Source: Metapseudomonas resinovorans DSM 21078 (GTDB lineage Bacteria > Pseudomonadota > Gammaproteobacteria > Pseudomonadales > Pseudomonadaceae). Taken from it: a DNA stretch of 64,000 nt. The DNA lies in NCBI RefSeq assembly GCF_000423545.1, contig NZ_AUIE01000001.1:1-64000 (forward strand), given 5' to 3'. Positions 18,185-27,373 of this stretch are shown here, piece by piece. Every line of letters begins with the position of its first letter. Position 1 is the stretch's first letter. The translations under genes were made by a program, and so were the position numbers. The notes beneath the pieces were generated by a model. That model saw nothing but the letters and a program-made list of their open reading frames with translations, was not told where the DNA came from and ran no database searches.

Positions 18185-19528
18185 ATGAGACTCCGGAAGG
18201 CTCTAGCCGGTTTTCTCGGAGCCGTCGCCCTGCCTGCGACGGCCATGGACCTCAGCGAAGCTTGGAACGTTTACCAGAATCAGGGGCCGACCTACCTGGC
18301 CTCGGTGCACGAACGCCAGGCCGGCCAGGAATACAAGGAACTGGGCAAGGCCGGCCTGCTGCCGAACATCAGTAGCACCGTCTACTGGAAACGGGTGGAC
18401 GGCACCAGCGAACAGGACAATGTCTTCGGTAGCTCCGTGGAGAGCGACCTGGAGTACGACTCAAGGGGGGCGGTGGTGGAGCTGCGCCAACCGCTGTTCA
18501 ACAAGCAGCGGATGGCGGAGTTCCGCCAAGGCAAGCAACGCACCCTGTTCAGTGACGCAGTGTTCGATGCCAAGACGCAGGAATCGGCAGTCAGTCTGGC
18601 TAGCCGCTACTTCGCCGTGCTGCTGGCGCTGGAAACCATCGACCTGGCCAACGCCAAGCTGAAGAACCTGGAGAACCAGGTGATGGCCGCCAAACGACGC
18701 TACGAGCTGGGTGACGGGACGGTGATCGATGTCGATCAGGCGTCCGCTCGGCGCGACCTGGCCCAGGCGGAGCTGATCGAAGCCGAGGACAACCTGCTGG
18801 TGGCACGGCGCCTGCTGCAGGAACTGCTTGGCGTGCTGCCGGAGCAGATGTCCACCTTGCGTACCGAGTTCCCTACGCCACCATTGGAGCCCCCAAGCCT
18901 GCAGGACTGGATCAACGACGCACGGGCCAATAACCCGACCATCATTGCCCGTAGCCGCAGTCTGGACATCGCCGATGAAGAAGTGAGCCGGGCCAGGGCC
19001 GGGCACTGGCCGACCCTGGACTTCGTCGCGGCCTACAACGATTCGGAAAGCGATTCGGTCTCTACCCAGGACCAGACGAACAAGTACGGTTCGGTGGGCG
19101 TGGAGTTCCGCATGCCGATCTTCGCCGGCGGCGCCACCAGCGCCCAGGTGCGTCAGGCGTCTGCCAACCGCGAGCTGGCCAACGACCAGTTGAACTCCAG
19201 CCGCGAGGAAGTGCTGTCGGGCACTACTCGTGAGTTTCGCGGTGTGCAGAGCGGCGAGCAGCGGGTGCGCGCACTGGAGACCGCAGTGGTGTCCAGCGAA
19301 CGGGCGCAGGACTCGGCGCGCAAGGGCTTCCAGGCGGGCACCAGTACCAACCTGGACATCCTCAATGCCGAGGAGCAGGCCTTCATCGCCCGCCGTGACC
19401 TGTTGGAGGCCAAGTTGCGATATCTGCTGTCGCGCCTGCGCCTGGCTTCGTCGGTGGGCTCACTGGGTGAGGACGACATCCAGCAGGCGAATGCCTACCT
19501 GGGGCCGACAATTCCGATGCGCCCTTGA
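18185..19528 (+). CDS. aprF: Type I secretion outer-membrane channel (AprF/PrtF, TolC family)
   Basis: This 447-residue TolC-family protein has a signal peptide (residues 1-22, LAGFLGAVALPATA then MDL) and two OEP repeats with long helices. I start at ATG 18185 because AAGGAG lies 7 bases upstream; the start directly follows the aprE stop. It completes a three-gene exporter (ATPase, adaptor, channel). No RTX substrate or protease inhibitor gene lies on either side, so the cargo is encoded elsewhere. A palindromic element at 19564-19591 follows the gene. Confidence 0.9.
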   Translation: MRLRKALAGFLGAVALPATAMDLSEAWNVYQNQGPTYLASVHERQAGQEYKELGKAGLLPNISSTVYWKRVDGTSEQDNVFGSSVESDLEYDSRGAVVELRQPLFNKQRMAEFRQGKQRTLFSDAVFDAKTQESAVSLASRYFAVLLALETIDLANAKLKNLENQVMAAKRRYELGDGTVIDVDQASARRDLAQAELIEAEDNLLVARRLLQELLGVLPEQMSTLRTEFPTPPLEPPSLQDWINDARANNPTIIARSRSLDIADEEVSRARAGHWPTLDFVAAYNDSESDSVSTQDQTNKYGSVGVEFRMPIFAGGATSAQVRQASANRELANDQLNSSREEVLSGTTREFRGVQSGEQRVRALETAVVSSERAQDSARKGFQAGTSTNLDILNAEEQAFIARRDLLEAKLRYLLSRLRLASSVGSLGEDDIQQANAYLGPTIPMRP

Positions 19529-19563
19529 GGTGATCGAAGGGCGCGAAGCTACGGACTGACAGG

Positions 19564-19591
19564 TAGGGTGGATGTCGCTTTTCACATCCAC
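19564..19591. repeat. REP-like palindrome downstream of aprF
   Basis: GGTGGATGT and ACATCCACC form perfect 9-base arms around an 8-base loop. Hairpins of this GGTGGAT/ATCCACC form recur between genes in Pseudomonas; it could also act as the 3' end of the aprDEF transcript. Confidence 0.55.
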
Positions 19592-19670
19592 CAGCCCTTT
19601 GTCGGGCCTGGCTTCGTTCTAGCAAAACACCGCCCGTCATATCAGGCGCGAGTCACCGGTGAGGGACTGT

Positions 19671-20588
19671 TCAGCGCGCCGCACATACCCCTTCAAGGGT
19701 GGCAAACGACGTGTCCTTGGCCGTCAGCAGGAAGTCGCGCATGAAAGGCGCATCCAGCATATCGGCACGGATCGCCGCGAACAGGGTGCAGTACAGGCCT
19801 TTCTCACCCAGACGCTTGGCGGTGACGTAGCCGCGCGAGCTGTACTCGTGCAAGGCCCAGTTGGGCAGGCAGCAGACGCCGCGACCGCTGGCGACCAACT
19901 GCATCATCATCACCGTGAGTTCCGAGGTGCGCACCTGGGCGGGCTCCACGTCGGCCGGCTCGAGGAAGCGGGTGAAAATATCCAGGCGGTCGCGTTCCAC
20001 CGGGTAGGTAATCAGGGTCAGGCTGGCGAGGTCATCGGGAACGATGAATGGCTTGCTGGCCAGGGCGTGCTGGTTGTCCACCGCCAGCAGCGCCTCGTAG
20101 GTGAACAGCGGCACATAGGTGATGCCGGCGAGGTCGATGGGGTCGGACGTCACCACCAGGTCCAGGTCCCCTCGGGCCAGGGCGGGCAGGGGGGCGAAGG
20201 AGAAGCCTGAGGCGAGGTCCAGCTCCACCTCGGGCCAGGCATCGCGAAACTGGTCGATGGTCGGCATCAGCCACTGGAAGCAGCTATGGCACTCGATGGC
20301 CATGTGCAGACGGCCTGCGGTGCCGCCGGCGAGGCGAGCCAGGTCCCGCTCGGCGCTGCGCAGTTGCGGCAGCACGCTGTCGGCCAGCTGCAACAGGCGC
20401 AGGCCGGCGCTGGTGAATCGAACGGGCTTGGTCTTGCGCACGAAGAGCTGCATGCCGAGGCGCTCTTCCAGTTCCTTGAACTGGTGGGAGAGGGCGGACT
20501 GAGTCAGGTGCAGGCGTTCGGCAGCTTCCACCAGGCTGTCGGCTTCGCGCAACGCGTGCAGGGTTTTGAGATGGCGCAGCTCGAGCAT
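19671..20588 (-). CDS. metR: LysR-type regulator of methionine synthesis (MetR)
   Basis: This 305-residue LysR regulator has a winged helix-turn-helix in residues 1-60 (MLELRHLKTLHALREADSL, then HLTQSALSHQFKELE) and a periplasmic-binding-fold effector domain. The N-terminus, including TQSALSHQF and LFVRKTKPVRFT, is MetR-like. I use ATG 20588 (M5 of the open frame) because GGAG lies 6 bases upstream and E. coli MetR begins at the equivalent position. It is divergent from metE with an inverted repeat between them. MetR activates metE with homocysteine as co-inducer. Confidence 0.85.
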   Translation of the reverse strand: MLELRHLKTLHALREADSLVEAAERLHLTQSALSHQFKELEERLGMQLFVRKTKPVRFTSAGLRLLQLADSVLPQLRSAERDLARLAGGTAGRLHMAIECHSCFQWLMPTIDQFRDAWPEVELDLASGFSFAPLPALARGDLDLVVTSDPIDLAGITYVPLFTYEALLAVDNQHALASKPFIVPDDLASLTLITYPVERDRLDIFTRFLEPADVEPAQVRTSELTVMMMQLVASGRGVCCLPNWALHEYSSRGYVTAKRLGEKGLYCTLFAAIRADMLDAPFMRDFLLTAKDTSFATLEGVCAAR

Positions 20589-20629
20589 GGTGCTCTCCAT
20601 GAATGGAATTTGAGATCAATGCGAATAAG

Positions 20630-20644
20630 TTGAGTTTGTCTCAA
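20630..20644. promoter_or_regulatory. Candidate MetR operator between metR and metE
   Basis: TTGAG-N5-CTCAA is a perfect inverted repeat 53 bases upstream of the metE start. Its core TGAG-N5-CTCA is a close variant of the enterobacterial MetR consensus TGAA-N5-TTCA and has the T-N11-A layout of LysR-type sites. Confidence 0.6.
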
Positions 20645-20697
20645 GTGCCATGGGCTGTCGACAATTGGCTCCATCATTTGCATGGAGATTCGACAAC

Positions 20698-22992
20698 ATG
20701 GCCCTGTCTCATTCCCTCGGCTTCCCGCGCATCGGCCGTGACCGAGAGCTGAAGAAAGCCCAGGAAGCCTTCTGGAAGGGCGAGCTGGATGAAGCCGGCC
20801 TGCGCGCCGTCGGCCGGCAACTGCGTGCCGAGCACTGGCAATTGCAGAAGGAAGCCGGCATCGAGCTGCTGCCGGTGGGTGACTTCGCCTGGTACGACCA
20901 GGTGCTGACGCATTCCCTGACCTTCGGCGTGATTCCCGAGCGCTTCCGGCCAGAGAACGGCAACGCCAGCCTGAACACCCTCTTCGCCATGGCGCGAGGC
21001 GTCAGCAAGGGCTGCTGTGGCGGTGCCCATGCCCAGGAAATGACGAAGTGGTTCGACACCAACTACCACTACCTGGTACCGGAATTCTCCGCCGACCAGC
21101 AATTCACCCTGAGCTGGGAGCAGTTGTTCGAGGAAGTGGAAGAAGCTCACGCCTTGGGCCACGCAGTGAAACCGGTACTGATCGGCCCTCTGACCTACCT
21201 CTGGCTGGGCAAGGCCAAGGGGGGCGAGTTCGACAAGCTGGACCTGCTGGAGCGACTGCTGCCGGTCTACGGCGAGATTCTCCAGCGCCTGGCTGCCCAA
21301 GGTGTGGAATGGGTGCAGATCGACGAACCGATCCTGGTGCTGGACTTGCCGCAGGACTGGAAGAACGCCTTCGAGCGCGCCTACAACCTGCTGCAGAGAG
21401 ATCCGCTGAAGAAGCTGATCGCCACCTATTTCGGCGGCCTGGAAGACAACCTCGGCCTGGCTGCCGGCCTGCCGCTCGATGGTTTGCACATCGACCTGGT
21501 GCGCGCGCCCGAGCAGTATCCGACCATCCTCGACCGCCTGCCGGCCTACAAGGTGCTGTCCCTTGGCCTGGTCAACGGCCGCAACGTCTGGCGCTGCGAC
21601 CTGGACAAGGCGCTGGACGTGCTGCGCCATGCCCACGAGCGCCTGGGCGACCGTCTTTGGGTGGCACCGTCCTGTTCGCTGCTGCACAGCCCGGTCGATC
21701 TGGTTCGCGAAGACGAGCTGGATGCCGAACTGAAGAGCTGGCTGGCCTTTGCTGTGCAGAAGTGCGAGGAGGTCGCCGTATTGTCCCGCGCCCTGACCGA
21801 GCCGGAAGCGCCGCACGTGTTGCAAGCCCTGGCCGCCAGCCGTGCCGTGCAGGCCGGCCGTGCTGCCTCGCCGCGCATCCACAATCCGGCCGTGCAGGCT
21901 CGCGTGGCGGCTCTGAAACCGGAAGACAGCCAACGTCCGTCGCCCTTCGCCGTGCGTATCGCCAAGCAGCATGAGCGTCTGTACCTGCCGGCGTTCCCGA
22001 CCACCACCATCGGCTCCTTCCCGCAGACCTCTGCCATTCGTCTGGCGCGCCAGTCCTACAAGCAGGGCAAGCTTTCCCACGCTGAATACACCGAGGCCAT
22101 GCACAGCGAAATCCGGCACGCGGTGGACGTGCAGGAGAAGCTGGGCCTGGACGTCCTGGTGCATGGCGAGGCTGAGCGCAACGACATGGTCGAATACTTC
22201 GCCGAACAGCTGGATGGCTATGTCTTCACCTGCTTCGGCTGGGTGCAGAGCTACGGTTCCCGTTGCGTGAAGCCGGCGGTGATCTTCGGCGACCTGAGTC
22301 GCCCGAAAGCCATGACCGTGGAGTGGATCACGTACGCGCAGGGTCTGACCGCCAAGTGGATGAAGGGCATGCTGACCGGCCCGGTGACCATGCTGATGTG
22401 GTCCTTCCCCCGCGAGGACGTGCCCCGCGAGGTGCAGGCCAGGCAGCTGGCGCTGGCCATCCGCGACGAAGTGCTGGACCTGGAAGAGGCCGGCATCCGC
22501 ATCGTGCAGATCGACGAAGCGGCTTTCCGCGAAGGCTTGCCGCTGCGCAAGGCCGATTGGCAGGCCTACCTGGACTGGGCGACCGAAGCTTTCCGCCTGA
22601 CCGCCAGTGGCGTACAGGACGAAACCCAGATCCACAGCCACATGTGCTACAGCGAGTTCAACGATGTGATCGAGTCCATCGCCGCGATGGATGCCGACGT
22701 CATCACCATCGAGACCTCGCGCTCGGACATGGAGTTGCTGGATGCCTTCGAGGCCTTCGCTTATCCAAACGAGATCGGGCCGGGCGTCTACGACATCCAC
22801 TCACCACGGGTGCCGGACAGTGCCGAGATGGCCAAGCTGCTGCGCAAGGCCGCCGAGCGCATTCCTGCCGAACGTCTCTGGGTCAACCCCGACTGTGGCC
22901 TGAAGACCCGTGGCTGGCCGGAAACCGAGGCGGCGCTGGTGAACATGGTCGCGGCCGCGCGGCAGTTGCGGGCGGAGTTCAACTGCCGTTGA
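20698..22992 (+). CDS. metE: Cobalamin-independent methionine synthase
   Basis: This 764-residue enzyme transfers the methyl group of 5-methyltetrahydropteroyl-triglutamate to homocysteine. It begins [20 protein letters not shown], the family's N-terminal tetrahydrofolate-binding signature. The zinc-site residues are in HSHMCYSEF (His, Cys), a downstream Glu and [10 protein letters not shown] (Cys). Length matches the E. coli protein (753). ATG 20698 has GGAG 10 bases upstream. It is divergent from metR and convergent with the next LysR gene; the stem at 23003-23028 separates them. Confidence 0.95.
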   Translation: MALSHSLGFPRIGRDRELKKAQEAFWKGELDEAGLRAVGRQLRAEHWQLQKEAGIELLPVGDFAWYDQVLTHSLTFGVIPERFRPENGNASLNTLFAMARGVSKGCCGGAHAQEMTKWFDTNYHYLVPEFSADQQFTLSWEQLFEEVEEAHALGHAVKPVLIGPLTYLWLGKAKGGEFDKLDLLERLLPVYGEILQRLAAQGVEWVQIDEPILVLDLPQDWKNAFERAYNLLQRDPLKKLIATYFGGLEDNLGLAAGLPLDGLHIDLVRAPEQYPTILDRLPAYKVLSLGLVNGRNVWRCDLDKALDVLRHAHERLGDRLWVAPSCSLLHSPVDLVREDELDAELKSWLAFAVQKCEEVAVLSRALTEPEAPHVLQALAASRAVQAGRAASPRIHNPAVQARVAALKPEDSQRPSPFAVRIAKQHERLYLPAFPTTTIGSFPQTSAIRLARQSYKQGKLSHAEYTEAMHSEIRHAVDVQEKLGLDVLVHGEAERNDMVEYFAEQLDGYVFTCFGWVQSYGSRCVKPAVIFGDLSRPKAMTVEWITYAQGLTAKWMKGMLTGPVTMLMWSFPREDVPREVQARQLALAIRDEVLDLEEAGIRIVQIDEAAFREGLPLRKADWQAYLDWATEAFRLTASGVQDETQIHSHMCYSEFNDVIESIAAMDADVITIETSRSDMELLDAFEAFAYPNEIGPGVYDIHSPRVPDSAEMAKLLRKAAERIPAERLWVNPDCGLKTRGWPETEAALVNMVAAARQLRAEFNCR

Positions 22993-23002
22993 AGGGGGGC
23001 TT

Positions 23003-23028
23003 CCTTCCCCTCTTCGCAGTGGGGAAGG
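23003..23028. terminator. Hairpin between convergent metE and LysR genes
   Basis: CCTTCCCC and GGGGAAGG form an 8-base stem around a 10-base loop in the 40-base gap between the two stops. It lacks a T run, so it is a weak terminator candidate. Confidence 0.5.
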
Positions 23029-23032
23029 GGGC

Positions 23033-23938
23033 TCAGACGTGCAGTGCGCTGCTGGCCAGGTCATCGAGAAATGCCCGCAGTATGGGCGGCGGCGCCACGC
23101 CACGACGGGTGATGGCGTCGAAGCTGGCCGACGGCGCCAGGCGTTCGGGAAGCAGCGGACGCATGTCGCCACTGTCTACCCAGCGGGCGGCGAAATGCCG
23201 GGGCAGCAAGCCCAGGTAGGCGCCGGAGATGATCAGGATCGCCAGTGCCTCGATATTGTCGACCGTTGCGGCGGCGCGGTTTGCGCCCACCAGTTCCAGA
23301 TCGCTTTGCTGCATGAATCCGCGTGCCACCAGCTTCGAGGCAGCGATCTGCCGCTGCAGTTCGTCGTCATCCGCTTCGCAGCCGTACAGCGGGTGGTGGC
23401 GGCCGCAGTAAAGGCCTAGCGCCTCCTGGTAGAGCGGCGAGTAGTTCAGGCCTGGAACACGGAACGGGAAGTGGCCGATGGCGAGGTGCAGGCGGCCGTC
23501 CAGGACCCGTTCTTCCAGCTCCGACGGGGTGCCCACATAGACGCTGAGATGGACATCGTGCCCACGCGCGACGAAACGCTGGGTCGTGCTTGGGAGGGGG
23601 GAGTCCGGGTCGGTGATGGTGGTGTCGATGATGCCGAGGTTGAGGGTGCCGCTGATGTGCTGTTTCAACACGTCGGCATCCATGCAGAAGGCCTCCACCG
23701 CCGATAGCAGGCGCTGAGTCGCTTCGTGGATGGCCACGCCCTGCTCGGTGAGGCGAAAGCCGCTGCGCCCGCGCTGGCAGAGCTTCACCCCGAGGCGGGC
23801 CTCCAACTGGGTCATTTGTTCGCTGATGGTGGACTGGCCGACATTGAGAGCGGCCTGGGCAGCAGAGAAGCCGCCGCATTTGACGATGGTCTCGAAAACT
23901 CGCAGCAGTTTCAGGTCGACGTCATAGAGCTGGATCAT
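23033..23938 (-). CDS. LysR-family transcriptional regulator
   Basis: This 301-residue LysR regulator has an N-terminal winged helix (residues about 20-45, [21 protein letters not shown]) and an effector-binding domain with the usual two lobes. It is divergent from the aldehyde dehydrogenase operon, with a 168-base shared promoter region. It therefore most likely controls that operon in response to the alcohol, aldehyde or acid handled there. No specific subfamily was recognised. Confidence 0.8.
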   Translation of the reverse strand: MIQLYDVDLKLLRVFETIVKCGGFSAAQAALNVGQSTISEQMTQLEARLGVKLCQRGRSGFRLTEQGVAIHEATQRLLSAVEAFCMDADVLKQHISGTLNLGIIDTTITDPDSPLPSTTQRFVARGHDVHLSVYVGTPSELEERVLDGRLHLAIGHFPFRVPGLNYSPLYQEALGLYCGRHHPLYGCEADDDELQRQIAASKLVARGFMQQSDLELVGANRAAATVDNIEALAILIISGAYLGLLPRHFAARWVDSGDMRPLLPERLAPSASFDAITRRGVAPPPILRAFLDDLASSALHV

Positions 23939-24106
23939 CGCAACCTCCCGCCATCAGATGCTTCGGTAAACGCCGATTCATGTATCTGATATTTTGCATT
24001 TTACCAATGTTAGGCCGGGGCCATAGTCAGCTCAACGGCGATCCCTGGCAAGACCTGTTCGCCGTCATTCCCTCCACGCGACCTGCGCATGAAGACGAGA
24101 GCGACG

Positions 24107-25615
24107 ATGGACACCAGAACAAAAAACTACCTGCAGCAATTCGGCGTTTCCGAAGCGACCCAACACTTCCTCTCCAGGCCCAGGAAGCTGTTCATTGGCG
24201 GGGCCTGGCAGGACGCCTCCGACGGTGCCAGCGCCGACGTGATCGAACCCTCCAGCGAAGGTGTGCTCGGGCGCATTCCCATGGGCACGGCTGATGATCT
24301 GGATCACGCCGTGCAAGCCGCCCGCGCGCAATTCGACGGCGGCCCCTGGCGCCAACTCAAGCCCCTGGAGCGGGAGCGTCTGCTGCATCGACTGGCCGAC
24401 CTGATCGAAGCGAATGCCGATGAGCTGGCTGAGATCGAATCCATCGATATGGGCAAGTCCGTGACCCAGGCCCGCGCGGTGGATATCCAGGGCACCATCG
24501 ACACCTTCCGCTATTTCGCCGGCTGGGCCAGCAAGATTCATGGCCGTACCGTGGAGCCGTCGCTGCCCGGCAATTACCTGGCCTACACCCGCAAGGAGCC
24601 GGTGGGCGTAGTGGGGGTGATCGTGCCCTGGAACTTCCCGCTGCAAACCATGGCCTGGAAGCTTGGGGCTGCGCTGGCGGTAGGTTGCACCGTGGTCGTG
24701 AAGCCTGCGGAGCTGACTTCCCTCTCGGCCTTGCGCTTCGCCGAGCTGGTACAGGAGGCGGGCATTCCCGGCGGCGTGGTGAACATCGTTACCGGGCGCG
24801 GCAGCGTGGTGGGGGCGGCCATGGCCAGCCACCCGGGCATCGACAAGCTCAGCTTTACCGGCTCGACCCCGGTGGGATGTTCGGTAGGCAAGGCAGCCAT
24901 GGACCAGATGAAGCGCCTGACCCTGGAGCTGGGCGGCAAGTCACCGGTGATCGTCCTGGCCGACGCCGACCTGAAGGCAGCGGCCCAGGCGGTGGCCAAC
25001 GGGGTGTTCTTCAACTCCGGGCAAGTCTGCGACGCCGGCACCCGTGCCTATGTCCATCGCAGCGTCTACGCCGAGTTCCTGCGCGAGCTGGCCGATTACA
25101 CCGCAACCCTGAAGATTGCGCCCGGGTTGGACCCCGATTGCTTCATCAGCCCGATGGTGTCCCGCGAGCAACAGCAACGCGTGTTGGCGTACATCGAGGC
25201 CGGCAAGGCGGAAGGTGCGGAGCTGTTCTACGGCGGCGAGCCCGTGGAAGGCCCCGGCTTCTTCGTGCAACCGACCATCTTCGCCAACTGCCGCAATGAC
25301 ATGCGCATCGTCCAGGAAGAGATCTTTGGCCCGGTGCTGGTGACCGCCCCCTTCGACGATGAGGAAGAGGTGCTGGCCCTGGCCAACGATTCGCCTTTCG
25401 GGTTGGCCGCCGCGCTCTACTCCAACGACCTCGGTCGCGTTCACAGCCTGATTCCGCGCCTGCGTGCCGGTTCGGTGTACGTCAATGCCCACAGCACCAT
25501 CGACCCTTCCATGCCCTTCGGCGGCTACAAGCAGTCGGGCTATGGCAAGGACCTCGGGGCGGAGCAACTGGAATACCTGCTGGAAACCAAAGCCGTGTGG
25601 ATCACACTGCCCTGA
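24107..25615 (+). CDS. NAD(P)-dependent aldehyde dehydrogenase (betaine-aldehyde-dehydrogenase-like)
   Basis: This 502-residue ALDH has the oxyanion Asn in PWNFPL, the cofactor loop GFTGSTPVG-type segment (SFTGSTPVG), the general base Glu in LELGGKSP and the catalytic Cys in NSGQVCDAG. I prefer ATG 24107 (GAGAG five bases upstream) to ATG 24089, which has no ribosome site. It oxidises an aldehyde to the acid, presumably the product of the GMC dehydrogenase at the end of the operon. The resemblance is to betaine or aminoaldehyde dehydrogenases, but the substrate cannot be read from the sequence. A short GC hairpin lies in the 99-base gap before the next gene. Confidence 0.88.
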   Translation: MDTRTKNYLQQFGVSEATQHFLSRPRKLFIGGAWQDASDGASADVIEPSSEGVLGRIPMGTADDLDHAVQAARAQFDGGPWRQLKPLERERLLHRLADLIEANADELAEIESIDMGKSVTQARAVDIQGTIDTFRYFAGWASKIHGRTVEPSLPGNYLAYTRKEPVGVVGVIVPWNFPLQTMAWKLGAALAVGCTVVVKPAELTSLSALRFAELVQEAGIPGGVVNIVTGRGSVVGAAMASHPGIDKLSFTGSTPVGCSVGKAAMDQMKRLTLELGGKSPVIVLADADLKAAAQAVANGVFFNSGQVCDAGTRAYVHRSVYAEFLRELADYTATLKIAPGLDPDCFISPMVSREQQQRVLAYIEAGKAEGAELFYGGEPVEGPGFFVQPTIFANCRNDMRIVQEEIFGPVLVTAPFDDEEEVLALANDSPFGLAAALYSNDLGRVHSLIPRLRAGSVYVNAHSTIDPSMPFGGYKQSGYGKDLGAEQLEYLLETKAVWITLP

Positions 25616-25714
25616 GGAGTGGGGCGGAACCCGCCACCGGGGCTTCGGCGCCGGTGGCCACTGGCCGGGATGCATCGAATTTCAATAACAAGAACCCCTT
25701 GAGGTGATGCCCAG

Positions 25715-25888
25715 ATGAACAGCCAACCCGATATCGAGCGTGCGCAGGAGCTTGAAAGACGCATACGCGTGTATGAGCAGTTGGAAGAGAGCAAGGAGTG
25801 GCCGGGGGCGTTGACCGCCGTCGACTACATCGCAACCACCCTGATGACGCTGGTCCTGGTCGTCGGCTTCTACCTCTGGGGGTATTGA
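25715..25888 (+). CDS. 57-residue single-pass membrane protein coupled to the NCS1 permease
   Basis: The reading frame from ATG 25715 to TGA 25886-25888 gives 57 residues. The first 35 are polar and helical (ERAQELERRIRVYEQLEESK); the rest forms one membrane helix (YIATTLMTLVLVVGFYLW). GAGGTG lies 9 bases upstream. The stop is three bases before the permease start, so the two are very likely co-translated. Small partners of this shape accompany some sodium symporters (for example YhdT next to PanF), which suggests an accessory subunit of the transporter. I know no family for it. Confidence 0.75.
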   Translation: MNSQPDIERAQELERRIRVYEQLEESKEWPGALTAVDYIATTLMTLVLVVGFYLWGY

Positions 25889-25891
25889 GCC

Positions 25892-27373
25892 ATGGCCAAT
25901 CACGAACCCGTCAATCACAGCCTAGAAGCGGAGCGGGGAGACACGCCGCTGCTACCCGCCGAACGCATGTGGGGTTTCTGGGAATTCACCTACGCCAACT
26001 CCGCCCTGGCCATCGCTACCTGGGCCTTCCTCATCGGTGGCGCCACAGCGCTGTTCGTCGGGCCCATGCAGGGCATTGCCGCCATCGTCATCGGCAACAT
26101 TCTCGGCGTGCTGCTGACCACCTTCGCTACCTGCGTGCCGTGCGGCAAGTACGGCACCGAGCAATTCACCTTTCTGCGCAGCATGTTCGGCGGCAACGGC
26201 AGCCGGCTGGTGTACGTGCTGGCGGTAGTGTTCCTCACCATGGGCTGGCTGGCGGTGCTGGGGCTGATGTTCGGCCGCTCCATCGACGGTCTCACCGGTC
26301 TGGTGTCCGAGCACAAGACCGATGCCGACGGCTGGCTGGTACTGGCCTCCGGTTTCTTCGCCATCGTCCTGACCGGCTTCGTGGTCGCCAAGGGGCCGAC
26401 GTCGATCAAGGTGTTCAACACCATCGTCGCGCCGGCGCTGGTGCTGATCATGGGCGCGATGTTCTACATGATCCTCAGTGAGCATGACTTCTCCGAGCTG
26501 ATGGCCCTGCCCGCGCTGGACGCACCCTTCGACGACAAGCGAGTGAACTTCATGATCGCCGTCGAGGTGAACATGGCCGCCGGGTTCTCCTGGTGGCCCT
26601 ATGTGGGCAACCTGGCGCGCCTGTCGAAGAACCAGCGGACATCCTACTGGCCGAACATCATCGGCATCTTCGCCGCCGCCGTTCTGGGCGAAGTCGTGGG
26701 GCTGCTGGCCGCCTCCGCGCTGGGTGACAGCGACCCGACGGTGTGGATGACCCGCATCGGCGGCCTGACCTTCGGCGTGATCGCCCTGGGCTTCGTGGCC
26801 TTCGCCAACGTCACCAGCATGGTGAACATCCTCTACACGTCCATTGTCGGTTTGCGTCAGTTGGCGGGGCAGACGTTGCGGGAGATGAGCTGGGAGTGGC
26901 TGGTGGTGCTGTTCTGCGTGGCGCCGGGGCTGATCGTGCTGTTCGCACCGGGTATCTACGACGGCTTCTTCATCTTCCTGGTGTGGACCTCGGCCTTGAA
27001 TAGCGCCCTGGCGGGCATCGGCATAGCCGACTACTTCTTCCTCCGTCGGCAGCGCCTGAACCTGCGCCATCTCTACGCAGACGAAGCGCACTCGCCATTC
27101 CGCTTCTGGCGCGGTTTCAATCCGGCCGCCTTGGTTGCGCTGGTAGCGGGCTTCGCCATCTACGTGGTGGTGTTCAACCCGCAGACCCTGGCCAACACCA
27201 CCTTCTTCACGTTCGCCACCGCCTCCCTGCCGTCCTGCCTGCTGGCCGGGGTGGTCCACTACGCACTGACCCGCGTGCTGGCTGCCCGCCTGGGCTGGGG
27301 CGCCTACCCAAAGAGCAGCGACCGCAAGACCGAGGCCCTGGGCCTCACCGCAAAGGGTTACAGCAATGAATAA
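25892..27373 (+). CDS. NCS1-family permease (cytosine/purine/allantoin type)
   Basis: This 493-residue integral membrane protein has about 12 hydrophobic helices. The NCS1 pattern [20 protein letters not shown] near the N-terminus and [13 protein letters not shown] in the middle are characteristic of the nucleobase-cation symporter-1 family. Family members import pyrimidines, purines, hydantoins, allantoin or thiamine precursors. Here it sits between an aldehyde dehydrogenase and a choline-dehydrogenase-like enzyme, so the cargo is probably an alcohol or amino alcohol, not a nucleobase. It overlaps the dehydrogenase gene by eight bases. Confidence 0.85.
   Translation: MANHEPVNHSLEAERGDTPLLPAERMWGFWEFTYANSALAIATWAFLIGGATALFVGPMQGIAAIVIGNILGVLLTTFATCVPCGKYGTEQFTFLRSMFGGNGSRLVYVLAVVFLTMGWLAVLGLMFGRSIDGLTGLVSEHKTDADGWLVLASGFFAIVLTGFVVAKGPTSIKVFNTIVAPALVLIMGAMFYMILSEHDFSELMALPALDAPFDDKRVNFMIAVEVNMAAGFSWWPYVGNLARLSKNQRTSYWPNIIGIFAAAVLGEVVGLLAASALGDSDPTVWMTRIGGLTFGVIALGFVAFANVTSMVNILYTSIVGLRQLAGQTLREMSWEWLVVLFCVAPGLIVLFAPGIYDGFFIFLVWTSALNSALAGIGIADYFFLRRQRLNLRHLYADEAHSPFRFWRGFNPAALVALVAGFAIYVVVFNPQTLANTTFFTFATASLPSCLLAGVVHYALTRVLAARLGWGAYPKSSDRKTEALGLTAKGYSNE

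Noticed and set aside
20674..22800. 708-residue open frame on the minus strand
   Set aside because: Antisense to metE; no domain or start signal.
23961..24007. GGTAAA ... TTTTACC dyad as the LysR operator before the aldehyde dehydrogenase gene
   Set aside because: The arms are short and far apart and lack a clear T-N11-A core; too weak to annotate.
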